DNA from: Mya arenaria
Taxonomy: Eukaryota; Mollusca; Bivalvia; Myida; Myidae
Direction: 5' to 3'
DNA length: 64,000 bases
NCBI RefSeq assembly: GCF_026914265.1
Contig: NC_069138.1
Span: 29,079,262-29,143,261, forward strand
A program made the position numbers and the translations under genes. Below the pieces are notes generated by a model that ran no database searches, was not told the DNA's origin, and worked only from the letters and a program-made list of their open reading frames with translations. This document shows, piece after piece, positions 36,890 through 48,660 of this stretch (positions are counted from its first letter, which is position 1; each line of letters begins with the position of its first letter).

Positions 36890-38769
36890 TTTATTTTTGA
36901 AAGAATTGCCAAAGCTTTGACCAATGCTGACATACAGTTTTATTTTTTAATGCACGTTATGGTCAAAAGCGTTCTCTAATTGCAAATAGTGTATGCCCAC
37001 TTGATAGAAACAAATATGTTTTAGTACGTTTTATTATGTCCATGTCTTTAACTTAATAAAAGTGCGCCTTAAAGTTATACCAAGCTTTCGTAGGGTTTGA
37101 TAATGATTTTTATATCACGTATTTTTATATATTACTTTATATTCCTTCAAATGTGGCATGGACGGGCACCTGGGTACAGGCAAGCTAGATACGTTCTGTC
37201 GAGTACTCAAGTACAATGTTGGTACCCGGTACCCGATCAATACAGCAATGAATCATACAATAAAGCAATAAAAATAACACTCATGTATTTAGCAAACACA
37301 AACATAGACGGTATTTCCTCTTTTCCTTACTTAACCGATCAAAATAATCAATGCTGACCACTTTTCAATTCTATAAAACACATAAATCTTGTGGTGTCGT
37401 GATATGGCCCTTCAAACTTATTCATGACGTTGAAGGTCCCTAGCATGGTGCATGCAACCCTTTATGGTCTAATAAATAAACAGAAAAAACAATGAACACA
37501 GTATTGCAAAGAAAAACAAACTTCATTCAATGGTTCAAAATGAAATATTAGAACTAAAGTGAAGCATTTTTCGTTTACTATCTCCCTTTATTATATGCTC
37601 TCAAGTAGTTTATAGAGATTTCAATTAAAACAATGATATTTCAGGGTTTCAAACAGTGAAAATATCAATTTCGTTTTTTTTCCCCACTGTCTCGAAATTT
37701 AAGCACGTTCTCTCTATAAAAATAATGTTTGTTCGGTTGTAAGATAGCAATTTAATTATTTCATCTCGTAAACACCATAGTATTACAGAACCTTGGATTT
37801 TTATACCAAAAAGGGTAGCATATAGTAATCTGATCGTCTGTCAGTCCATCCGTCCGACCCCATGTTTTCAGATCATTATTTGGGAAACGCTTATGCCTAG
37901 GGTCTTAAGCTTTGTAGGCAGGTTGGTCTTGGCCAGCAGATATTTTTATTTTTTATTTTGAAGTCAGTTGGTCGAAGGTCAATGTCTTGGTGACCTGAAG
38001 ATTACCTAAAGCTGAAAATTGGTTTCCGGTCAGTATATGAAGAACACAATGGCACAAGAACCTAAAACTTCGTAGGCAGGTTGGTCATACATAACCAGCA
38101 GATGAACCCTATTTATTAGATTTCTGTGGGTCTAAAATCAAGGTCGTTGTGACCGTAAACTGAAAATACGCAGTTCAATTCATGAGCGCAGCATATCTAT
38201 AGCTTGAAATACAACGACTATTAAATGAAATAATATGGTGGGGGGGGGGATAGAGTCGGTCGGGTTTACAGAAATACAATATTAATATACAAACACCGTA
38301 ATCTAAGCAACTTATTTTTATTCAAGTAAGGTACATCTATGAACACAAAATCGAACAAATAACAATATAAGCAGGCAAGGAAGCAAATATCATAATTTAG
38401 AATTTCATTTTGACGTTGTTGTAGTTTTTGCTGTTATTTTAATTAATGGTCAAAACAAAATTCTTCTTATACACAGATTGAGTTATCAATGAAATATTAC
38501 AAACGGCCAAACGACCATAACCTTTTAATGGTATTTCTAATTGCAAAGGTGTTGCTAGTCTCTTATAAAATGAATAATACAAGTGAATACAATGCAAATG
38601 AAAGGAAAACATGAAAGGTAAGGCTGTGTATATAAATGCACCATAATCTAAAGGAAAAAAATCAACATTTGCAATCAAAAGATACGCATTTGAACAAAAC
38701 AAACGAAAAGCAATTGAAATATTATCAAAATTTAGAGATAAATGGTGATGAATTTTAATAGTTCCTGAT

Positions 38770-40900
38770 TACAAAAACTAAATCAACCAAGCAATTTCAA
38801 AAGATGGATACATTGTTGATTTGTAACCCTTCCAATTCGTAGTGCACTTGTTTGAGCTAAGTTATTATCATGTGTTTCGCTCTAAAAACACACAAATGTA
38901 TGAATGGACAAATGCATTGTGCTTGAAAAATATTGAACCTTGAAATGACATTAAACTTGCCGATAACAATTTGAAAACATTAACTGTATAAACATTCAAT
39001 ATATGCGTATAGGTATATTCAGGCGGTTAAAAGTCAGTGGGACTAAGGTATTAATCTGATATGATAATAACCTCAAAGCACGCATGAAACACATCCAGGA
39101 AACAATTATACAGACGGATGCTTCCTCATATCATGCGACAATTTCAATACGGCTGGACATATCTAAGACCCGGTATTTTTCCATTACACGTTGTTTTTTT
39201 CCACCAGCAGTGTACACTCAATGTTTAATTTTAAACGTTTATATTGATCAGTTCATGTAGATATTGCACACAATTGCATTTCACAGTTGCAAACATTATT
39301 CGCACAGTGCTTCATATTGCCTCCAATTATGAAGATACGAACAATGATGTGGCAGTTCATGAAAATAACGATGCATACATGTAGTAAGAAATGTTGAGAT
39401 CTCTCCATATACGTGTACATGCCCTGAGATTAATTTACCCTTTAAGTTTTGTGTTCCTTTTTGATTGCAGTGCAAACATTGCAAGCCCGGAACCAAATCG
39501 CAAAACATTTACCGCAAACTCCTTAAATAAGCCTTTAAGCGACCTGCTCATATTTTTTTTACCAAAATATTGTTTCACAGTAATACATCTGAAACACTGA
39601 TATTATAATTAGTTTAGTGTTTAATACAGATATTACAGAATAAAATACAATACAATTATAAAAAAATACCTGGTTTAAGTGAGGAGTGGACCCACGCCGG
39701 TACATTCGAGAAAAAATAGAAAACTGACAACAAACCGCTTGCCCACAAGTACTTTTACGTAATCTGAGGGATATTTCAATATTTTAACCTTTTGTTTGAA
39801 AGCGTTACTTATATTCTATTCGTCGACAATATAATAATTTAAGCACATATTAACATTTGTTGAAAGGTTGTGGCGTCAGTATCTTAGTTTCAGCACTCTT
39901 TATGTTTTTTCACACGTTATTTCGTTATAAAACTGTGAATTTTTCAAAAAATGAGGGAGTTCTTTGGAGTGATCTCAGGGTTGCTTGGCAACTTAACCAT
40001 GCATACGCATTAATGTTAACACGCGTCCTTTGTGATGATACTAATACTATCATAGCATGTATGAAACGCTTACATCTTGTAAAATCTAGAAATACCTTCT
40101 TTATAAAAAAAACACATCCAACGCCAACAAACAATACAGCTTCAAACATAATGGCATAAGAACAAGGCACACTTGGTGTCTATATTTCATGTTGTTTTTT
40201 TAAAGCATATCAACATTCTATCTTCAAATTCAGCAGAAACGTTTGTGCGTTTCACAATCTGCAGAACAAATGTTGTTGTTTTTTTCATTATTAAAATTGT
40301 CCTTTTTATCATTCAATCTTTTTAAGATTTTTGCAATTTTCTAAAATTACCGTACAAGTATAATTGTTTTCAGTAAATTTGAAGATATTGGCCTTATTTC
40401 ACATGCGTGTCGTGTCTTTGACATATGTACTAAGTTTCAATGAAATAACAGGTTTAAACTTACGTTGACTTTTTTTGCAAACTGACACTATGCCTATTGC
40501 AATGTTTCATATTCATGAATGTAGTATAATACCTTTGTCCAATACACCTGATTCGTTCTGTGTTTTATTCATTATCGTTCTTTCTAAACAACTAACATCA
40601 CCTCGATTGGTACGTTTTGCTTTTTAAGAAAAAGGGTGTGTACGATTATTTATTTACAATGCTTCTGGATGGTAGCCTCATTGAAAGGTATTGTTAGGTT
40701 ACGTTCAAAAAGTAATTAGGCTTCCAGACTATTCTAAGTGTGTGTTTGCGTCAAATAAAGAAATAGGCTGTATGAAAACAGTTGGGCTGGTTAAAGTGTG
40801 TGGAGTCCGAACTTAAACCAGCCAACAAACGCTCATATCTCCGATAATTACATCAATCACGCATTTCATTATTTAAATTTATACCAAAAAATTACTATTT
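38770..40900. other. 3' flank of copy 3; no gene seen
   Basis: Partly matched to unit A (39220-39480 and 39930-40060), otherwise unique AT-rich sequence. Frames at 39857-40170 on both strands overlap a duplicated non-coding block and are not called. Confidence 0.4.
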
Positions 40901-40993
40901 CTTTCAAGAATTGTTCAACAATACGTAATTGCATTTAAGTAAACCTTAAGTAATTATTTCTTCCCATGCTGTAATTAGAACGACCAGACATGT

Positions 40994-40999
40994 TTTATT
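40994..40999 (-). promoter_or_regulatory. Candidate poly(A) signal of fucosyltransferase copy 3
   Basis: AATAAA on the minus strand about 240 bases after the copy 3 stop. In copy 2 the sequence near this hexamer is joined to the truncated exon. Confidence 0.35.
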
Positions 41000-41239
41000 G
41001 CTACGGAAAAATAGTCCTTAAATAAAATCACTTCTAAAATTACACTGAAATGATAATGACAAAAATACAATGAAATAATTATATATTAACTTACAATAGT
41101 ACGCTATTTATATAAATACGCGATGATTTGTGATCTGAATATGTTGCCTTGATCTGAAAATATTAACTATGTCGAAAGGCTGTTCATTAAAGGAATGGAA
41201 GATGAGGTGTAAATATTAAAAACAAATCGGCGAATGAAA

Positions 41240-41658
41240 TTATAAACCAATCCAGCTGTCTGGAAAATAGTCCGTTTTGTTCAAATCCTTATCAAGAGAG
41301 GAGCCTTTGGCCGGCCACGCGGAGAAATACACTGTTATTCCACCGGAGAGCCAAGCTCCCCACCAACCGAATGTCCCCATTGTAACGATCGCATGATCAC
41401 AACACACCATGAGTGCAAAGTCCAAGACATCGGTTTGAAATGGGGAGTAGAATACGTCAGATCCGAATATATTCTTTTCGCACCATTTCATGTCATCACT
41501 AATTATCACAAAATTTACGGTTCTGTTGTTAAACCGATTTCTGAAGTAGTCCATCGACCTGTTAAGATATGCCGGATCCGTTGGGAGATTCCCGCGTTTT
41601 ATGGTGACCTCCTGTAACATGTCTCCTCTTCTGACATGTACGCAGACATTCACAGCAT
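41240..41658 (-). CDS. Alpha-1,2-fucosyltransferase-like copy 3, exon 2
   Basis: 419 nt with acceptor GTTTATTACAG and phase 1 entry, exactly as in copies 1 and 4. Carries VCVHVRRGDM, NFVIISDDMKWC, DFALMVCCDHAIVTMG and TFGWWGAWLSGG, ending DYFPDSWIGL. Together with exon 1 at 47249-47885 it gives about 351 residues. Differences from copy 1 are conservative, such as NLPTDPAYLNR for NTPSDPAYLKR. Intron length is 5.6 kb. The enzyme should act on Golgi glycans with GDP-fucose as donor, by family. Confidence 0.9.
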
Positions 41659-42421
41659 CTGTAATAAACACATATATGTTCGTTAGAAATGTTTAGGATT
41701 ACTTTCATGGCAGACAATTTACTTGTACATAGCACATCGCATACGACGTAGCATGACGATGATAGTTGTAGCATTTGCAACAGGAGTTTACACAACGGCG
41801 CCGGGAGACTAAACTACACCGGTAACGGTTGAATAGAGAAAATGATTGCAGCGATAGGTTGACTCATATAACGACGAAAGGAGCAGAGATTAACTCAATT
41901 TCGAAGGACAGAAACTGATCAACGATGAGATGGATAGTAACGGTGGGAGGTGCGTACAAAAATTACTAACGTCGATGAAGTGTGGTCACATCGTCGAAAG
42001 GAATGAACAAAGGTAACGGGAGGGGCATGATTAAACAACGACGATGAAACGGGTCACAACGGTACATGAGATTTATTTCAACAGCGAAGGGGGGATGATT
42101 TATGTCGACGGTAGCTGATATATCGACGAGAGGAGCACACATTACAACGATAAGAAATATAGAAACTACAAACTAAGGCGATATGTGGGCAGTAACGGTG
42201 AGAGGGATGTAACCGACGTTTTCTAGTTTAAAAGACCAGACAAAGACGAACAAATGTAAATATATAGTTTTCTGTATTCAAAATTAATTTTGATGGTTCA
42301 ACGAACATTCGTTTTCCATAATTATTTAAAAAATCAAGGAAAACCTGACACGTGATTTTGCAAATTTTAGGTCCCATTAAAAACTTTACATTTGTTGAAT
42401 TTAATATAAAACAGTATATAA

Positions 42422-42470
42422 CGTACCAGGAAATGATATGTTTGCAAAGAATTCTTTAACTAAGCATAAA
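42422..42470. repeat. Stray copy of the donor-containing repeat
   Basis: TACCAGGAAATGATATGTTT running on into GCAAAGAATTC is a single diverged unit of the 69-bp minisatellite, 4.6 kb from the array, inside the copy 3 intron. Confidence 0.6.
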
Positions 42471-43617
42471 ATATAATTTCGGTAACTCATGCTGTGTAAC
42501 CGATGCTATCAACAAGTGAAATGTAATTTGTTCTTAGTCGATAGTCAACGTACGGTCAACTCGCATAAGTTGTATAATGCTCTTCACAATTTCCATTGGT
42601 CAATTAAAATCTCGTTATACAAACATTGATCCCTTGTGATAAAGCGTTCTTTCAACTCAAGTAACTGTCAATACAATATGTGCTAAACATTATGGAATTA
42701 AGTGTATTGCCAGTTAAAAAACCTACCCTATCACCCTACATATTTAAGGAACACGAACTGTACGCTCCGTATACAAACATTTGCACAAAACGCATTTAAT
42801 AATTATTGTTTGATGTTAAAAGTTGCTCTCTTCTGTTGTGATGTTCGAATATTTCAGTAAATGTCATTACCATTGCTCTAAATGACGCTAAACCAGAAAA
42901 GCGGGCGAGTCAGAGCAGAAAGTAAGGCGCCTTACCACCATAAGATATCGCCAGACGAATACACCGAAGAATCATAGTCCGGCGAGGCTCCCATAGACTA
43001 TATGAACAAATGTGCTTTTTGTCTATTAAACAGAATGTGCGATTCTCATGATATCTTGCTCTTATGCCAAGGTTTTTGTACGTTTACCACCACGACAATC
43101 CGCGTTTTACTACCAATGCCATACTTGTATTTGTAAGCACTCGGCAGCACCCTTTTTATCCTAATTTTAAGCAAATTTATTATAAAAAGTTTAATGTTGG
43201 TCCGAAGATTGCTTTACCGTGACGGTATTCACTTAAATGTGCTAAAGAATAATTTCTTGTAATTGATATTTGATACTGATTTGCATACTTGCTGAGCTGA
43301 AATAAACTGTATTGTTAAATTGCTGCAAGAAATGATTGTAGTGCCATAATTGATTGCTTATTTTCAACCCCGAGGCTTTAGGGCAGGTCGCTATGGAAGA
43401 CGCCAAAGGTTGGCCGGTGAGAAGTTGGCCATAAATCGGATCAACATTTTCGGACTATTATTTTCAAAATTCATTATTGCACTGTGTACATTGGGCCAAA
43501 TTAAGTTGACCTATGGCCAATTTGGCCCAGGTATGTATATGCAATATACGTGAAAGAGGAGTTGCCAAACAATCATTTAAAAATGTCATCGTTTAAAAAC
43601 GACTTGTGAAACCCAGC

Positions 43618-46600
43618 GGTGTGTTCCAACTTCCCCAGCCATTAATCTTTCCTATAGAAATTGGCGCATAGCGTCCTGTATGCAGAGTACGCAGATGCGT
43701 ACACATCGTCTCAAAAATAGAAGAAAAAATGAAAAGTTCAATTCTGCAATACAAAATGACCTCTCCATGAAGAAGGATGGGTAAAATAGAATAGTTGATT
43801 TGTTAATTTCATATTAAAATTGTAAAACTATAAACTGAATTGCACCATTTCAAAACTTGTTTACATTATCTACGCGTCGTCTTATTTTTCATGAGTATAC
43901 GACGTGTAACTACTCAATTATAGTTTTGATTATAAATATATGTGTCTGCCTTGAAAACTTTCTATATCGTGATGTTCTGAAAATGGCTGAAATAAAATCG
44001 AACGCTCCACCATATCCCAACTTTTTTCAAGATGATGTTGTCAGTGACGAGGTCAGGTATTGGTCCTTAAAAAGCAGTAGAAAGATAATCAGTTGCCCAA
44101 CTTTTGAGCTGCAAATTAGGGAAACAGATTCAGTCTCTGAATCACAAGACTGATTTACACAAATCACTCACATACGCAATGTCAACTTGACATTAACTTT
44201 TGCTTTTCAGACTCATTGGATAAAACTCAGGGCGGTAATTAACAGCCTCACTGGTTCATGTCAAACAGTTGGTTGAGATATTCCACAAGCAAGGATAGTG
44301 AGTATTGTGGGTCTTGTCGGGTTGTTGGTCCACAAGGTGGGTATTCGCAAGAAAAGGCGCTCGGGGTATCGCCAATCAACGGCTGGAGCAATTTAGTTGG
44401 TTACAAGACACAAGGCGACACCAAAGTTCGTTTCTTGCAACAAAATAACTTTAATAACATCAATATTTCACAAGGTAAAGAAAACGACATCTTAGCTAAA
44501 TTGTCTGACGGGCATAAGACTGTTTTAACTACAAAAATACAGATACTGAAATGTATCAAAATCTCCATTATTCTTTGTGGAAACCGAGGAATAGCATTGA
44601 GAGGTCGTGGAGAAGATGGTTGAAGCATCGTTAGCTTGTTTTAGTATAGAAAAAGGGATAGTAGGCTTTTACGTCACCAGTTGGTAAAGAAGGAAACCGA
44701 AAATAAGTTCACGTCCCCTGAAATTCAGAACGAGCTAATACAAATGTGTGGATAAATGATTGCTGAAGATATTGTGAGAGAGTGTAACAAAGGCAAATTT
44801 TTGGATTTATTCCAGACGAGGCTACATAATTTAGCACAATACAACAAATGGAATGATATGCTCGTTTCTACGATATAGGACAATGCTTCACCAGGGAAGT
44901 ATTTTTGGGTTTCGCTTGATGCGGCGCAACAACAATAGAGACCCTCTCAGATAAGTTTCTGCAGAATCTGACTAAAAAGGGCAGTGTGATACAAAACATG
45001 AGAGAACACGGATATGATGGCGCGACGAATATGAGTGTGAAGTAAAAGGGTGTGCAGATCCGTGTAACACAGATAATCCCAGATGCTGTCTTTTCTCACT
45101 GCAAGGCACAGAGCCTAAACCTCTGTAATGCTGACACCTGCAAAGAACCACTAGTGCGGAATGTTATGGACACAATAAAGACGAAAGCATTTGCCTTTGT
45201 TTTTTTATTCAGCAAAGGGGATGGCAGCTTTCAATGATGCGAGGGGATAAATGGACAGACGAAGGAACATAAGCACGTAGTGTGAGACACAAAGGGCATC
45301 TCGGAAAGACGTTTTATTCACTTTGAAGTACTTCTTCACAACTGCATGCACAGCACTGTCAACCTTTGTAGAGAGACGGGGGCGCGAAAGCAAGGTCTTA
45401 CCTGGCATTAATCAACAAATTGACTTTATAATAACTCTAGTGGCCACCGAACACGTCTTGTCGGGCCTGATTACCTTAACTGCCGTATTACGAAAGAATG
45501 ACAGCGATCTTTTCGTCGCAGTAGAGGAGTCGTAAACCTCATAATCAATGAAGAAAGTAATGACCCAGCAATATGGGACGCACTCTTAAGTTCAATAAAA
45601 ATTGCCCAACACAATGCCTTGAGCCATCTTTTCAAAGACAATGTCACCACTGGAATATAGACCAAATGACCCTAGTTCCAACTGGAGATAAACATGTTTA
45701 TGCCATTCATTTATCACCTGTCTACAGAATTGGATGAACGCCTTCTTAACGCTGAAACACGCTACACGGCGCAGTATCTGCTCCCGAAGCGACTAAACAA
45801 GCTGTCAGAAGCTATTCTAGACTTTATCTTTGATTCATACAGCCGTTATCTCCAGCTCACGAAGATGATGTTTCACAGAGAAGTTCAAAGATGGAGAACA
45901 AGGTATAAATGTTCTTTGTAACTTGCATACGCGCTTGTCAATATTTAACGAACGATCAGTCTGCATTTTACTATAATCAATCAAAACGTGTGTACTGTTA
46001 AATATGTATTGTAGCGGTGGTGCAATAATGCTGTAGTCTCAGTATTTTTTTAAATTTTACCTGTGTATCATGTAATTGGCCTGTTATAATAGTACTTACA
46101 GCCAAAAGTGTTGAAAGAAAAAAATCTTCCCATACAAAACTCTGAATATTTACATAACCATCCTATTTTATCATTAAGTATTTACATCACAACGCCGACT
46201 TTTTAAAACTTTTTTAATAATTAATGATATAGATATATTTATATTTGCCAAAATACGAGAGACACTTTGTTTCCAGATCGGTCAATGCTGATGAGGCACA
46301 AAAGCCATTCGATTTGTCTGACACAATCAGGGCCGATCAATAAGACCTTTATCCAGCCATTTAAAGTGTTGTGCTGGGTGATCTTTCAGTGTCATGAGGA
46401 GAGTTAAAACCTACGAACGCAACACGATGTCGGATGATCACCAGTAGATTGTTTTGTATGCATCATTTTAAATAAAGATCATCTTATCTTATCTGATCTT
46501 ATGTACATGTATATAAAGAGAAGCAACTTGACAGTGAACTTGTGTTGGATAATAAAACGCAAAAATAAACAGAAAACTAGCGCTTGTTGTCAAGTGACTG

Positions 46601-47040
46601 TTTCATTGTGTCCCTAATGAAGAATACTTATAGTATCCGTTGCGATAAGTACCGTGTCTGTAGTGGCTACATGTTGAATGATGATGTTATACATAATCAT
46701 GCTGTATATGTATATTATGAATGCTGAGGACACTGACCCTCTTTTTATACTATGTTAAAAAATGACTTACAGTTAGTAAGTTTGTTTTTCTGAGTTTCCA
46801 ACTGTTGATTACCAAACATTGCATTTATTAGGACTCATGATTCTTGTTTTCAGAATAATTTGCAATTACTTTTGAATGAATGTTTTCGACATTTTGTATT
46901 TTATCTATACACACTTAAAGATTTGTTTTTTGATTGTATAGATATGGATTGCAAACAAATGACAAACTTATAGTTATATTCTTCAATTTTAAAGTATGCA
47001 TTTCAAACAGAGTGAAACAAGATATCTGCAATAAAAAAAT
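43618..47040. mobile_element. Insertion in copy 3 intron holding a hAT element
   Basis: Unit A and unit B align up to GAAACCCAGC and align again at TTTTCTAGCTTAAC. The sequence in between is private to unit B. The left boundary CAGCGGTGTGTTCC has the look of a hAT terminus (CAGNGG), but no matching right terminus was found. Inside is the hAT coding remnant and, at about 46320-46500, a segment ending in ATCTTATCTTATCTGATCTT that resembles a retroposon tail, so more than one insertion may be present. Confidence 0.6.
43983..45921 (+). pseudogene. hAT transposase remnant, ZMYM1 / 52-kDa-repressor type
   Basis: A broken coding region. Recognisable pieces in order: a TTF-type zinc finger start (WLRYSTSKDSEYCGSCRVVG, about 44270), NGWSNLVGY, CGNRGIALRGRGEDG at about 44576 (family text CGKQNIPLRGHRDDG), KFTSPEIQNELIQMCG, MREHGYDGATNMS at about 44998 (family RGQGYDGASNMS), AVFSHCKAQSLNLC (family YTHCAAHRLNL) and VRNVMDTIKTKAF. 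After several frame interruptions comes a C-terminal piece at 45694-45921 (FIYHLSTELDERL). At least half a dozen stops or frame changes separate these. It lies antisense to fucosyltransferase copy 3. The host-tamed relatives ZMYM1 and THAP0 share this layout, but the damage points to a dead transposon rather than a host gene. Confidence 0.8.
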
Positions 47041-47041
47041 A

Positions 47042-47275
47042 ATTAGTATTATATATTTCCAAAGCATTTTCTAGCTTAACAATCAATTAAACATACTTTA
47101 TTTTACAAACCTGGTGGTGATATGTTTCCAAGGAACTTTCCACTTTTAAATTAAGTATAACATACTTAATGTTTAATACCTGGTGATTATATCTTTCCGA
47201 GGAATTATCTAGCTTGAAAATAGATTTAACAAAGTGAATATTACATACCTGGAGATGATATGTTTCCAAGGAATT
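47042..47275. repeat. 69-bp donor-containing minisatellite in copy 3
   Basis: TTTCC landmarks lie at 47056, 47125, 47194 and 47263, an exact 69-bp period. On the minus strand each complete unit contains the exon 1 end and donor: CACCAGGTTTGTAA, CACCAGGTATT and the true CTCCAGGTATGT at 47249. 69 is 23 codons. The two decoy donors lie downstream of the real one and are GT-bearing. Confidence 0.92.
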
Positions 47276-47885
47276 CTTCAGCCTTATCCGTGTATTCGGA
47301 CTTCAAAGTAAACATCTGCCGCACTTCATACGTCGCATTAGCAAAATATCTCCAACTCTGGCGAAATCCACCTAACGTCCAATTGCGAGATGTGTCCAAC
47401 GTTTCAATCACCGTTTGGTACGCATGCCTTTCTTCCTTAACCAGAATGGAATTAGTTGCCCGGAGCTTGTTATATATTGGCGGCAATTCAAACCACTTGA
47501 ATATTCGATGGTCATTAAATGTCGTCCGAGGTAAAATTCCGTGTCTCTTGGCCACTCCAATTAAAGCTGCGATTTTAAACATGACGTTCCCAGCGCCTCC
47601 TTGCGGATCTTTTAACGTAAGATATGCATTGCAAGTTCTATTATCACGCGTTATGTGTTGTTGAACATCAGTCGTATTGTTAAATATTTCACTTCCTTGG
47701 TGTGCAAAGGTTTTTCCTAATTGATTTGCAGCGTACTTTGCCCAGAATATTTCAAAACAATCCGAGTTAGTCCGTCGTTGAATCATTGTATCATACAATG
47801 TTATTATATCTTCTTTAAATATTAAGTATATAACTTGAACAGTTACCAAAATTCCTATTAATACGTATGCTCCTCGGTAATTCAT
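47249..47885 (-). CDS. Alpha-1,2-fucosyltransferase-like copy 3, exon 1
   Basis: I choose ATG at 47885 (MNYRGAYVLIGIL). The frame is open further upstream, but only from a TTG, and across a probable 5' UTR splice acceptor (TTTTTTTCATTACAG, then GAAATAAG directly before the ATG). Residues about 5-21 form a type II signal anchor. The stem carries NTT, NRT, NWT, NAT and NIS glycosylation sites. The catalytic N-terminal half has KDPQGGAGNVMFKIAALIGV, LPRTTF and GGFRQSWRYF. The exon is 212 codons plus one base and ends at CCAG/GTATGT. The stem is shorter than in copy 4. Orientation is opposite to copy 4, with starts 7.6 kb apart, so the two are divergently arranged. Confidence 0.9.
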
Positions 47886-48071
47886 CTTATTTCCTGTAAT
47901 GAAAAAAACCCAAAGCTTTGACAAATGCTGGCATACATTTTTTTTAATATATACGTTAGCTTAATTTGAGTAGATATGGTCAAAAAAGTTATCTAATTGC
48001 AAATAGCGTATACCCACTTTATCGAAACAAGTAATGAAAAACGTTTGAATTTTTTTTTTTTTTCCATATCA

Positions 48072-48346
48072 TTAAAGCTGCACTCTCACAGATTTAAAGT
48101 TTTGACAATTGTTCTATTTTTTGCCTTGGAACGAGCCATTTTTGCAAAAATCCATGGAAACCAGTTATATCAGACTGCTGACAAAAAATAATCGCAGATT
48201 TTTGGTAACGGTTTAAGCCATACAACATTTATTTTCGAACTAAAATAAGAATATTGCGATCTGATCTTTCCTAAGAAATCTTTTATCGTTGGTTTGCAGA
48301 TTTTTACGCAAAAATTTGCTCTTTCCAAGACAAAAAATAAAGCTTT
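48072..48346. mobile_element. Fold-back MITE, copy B
   Basis: Begins TTAAAGCTGCACTCTCACAG, with ACGAGCCATTTTTGC, ACCAGTTATATCAGACTGC and GATTTTTGGTAACGGTTTAA. The right terminus is eroded after GACAAAAAATAAAGCTTT. Inserted upstream of copy 3 and absent from the matching part of unit A (36900-37150), so it landed after the duplication. Confidence 0.85.
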
Positions 48347-48660
48347 CAAGAGTTTGTTAATGATTTTTTTCTTAAATCACGTATTTTTATTTATCACTTT
48401 GTATTCCTGCAAAATATGGCATGGACGGATACCTTGGTTCCAGCACGCTACATACGTTCTGTCACGTACTCTGTATAATGTTGGCACCCGGTACCCGATC
48501 AATACAGCAATGAATCATGCAAATATGCAATATAAACAACACTTTTATTTAATTCATTCCATGTAATTAGCAAACATGAACCTAGACGCAATTTCCTTTA
48601 TATCTTCCTTAAACGATCAAAACAATCAAAATCCTGTCCACTTGTCTCATTACAAATAAA

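Larger units (their letters stand above)
30809..37400. repeat. Segmental duplication unit A (carries copy 2)
   Basis: Collinear with unit B at 37795-48660. Shared blocks in order: AAAAAGGGTAGCATATA with the GTCCGTCC stretch (30837 against 37809), poly-G next to GGTCGGGTTTACAGAAATAC (31683 against 38238), GAGATCTCTCCATATACGTA (32340 against 39395), GATCTCAGGGTTGCTTGGCA (32561 against 39972), exon 2, an intronic block (34740-35330 against 41745-42340), AACATTTTCGGACTATT (35379 against 43443), the 69-bp minisatellite, exon 1, and GTACCCGATCAATACAGCAA with its flank (37230 against 48492). Unit A is the shorter one. Confidence 0.9.
37795..48660. repeat. Segmental duplication unit B (carries copy 3)
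   Basis: Collinear with 30809-37400 (blocks listed there). It is about 4 kb longer, mainly because of extra sequence at about 38770-40900 and an insertion of about 3.4 kb in the intron beginning right after GAAACCCAGC at 43617, which holds the hAT remnant. Confidence 0.9.

Noticed and set aside
47260-47664. Plus-strand frame of 134 codons over copy 3 exon 1
   Set aside because: Antisense shadow of a conserved coding exon. The same shadow appears over copies 1 and 2.
47886-47924. N-terminal extension of copy 3
   Set aside because: It starts at TTG and crosses a probable splice acceptor that copy 4 shares.
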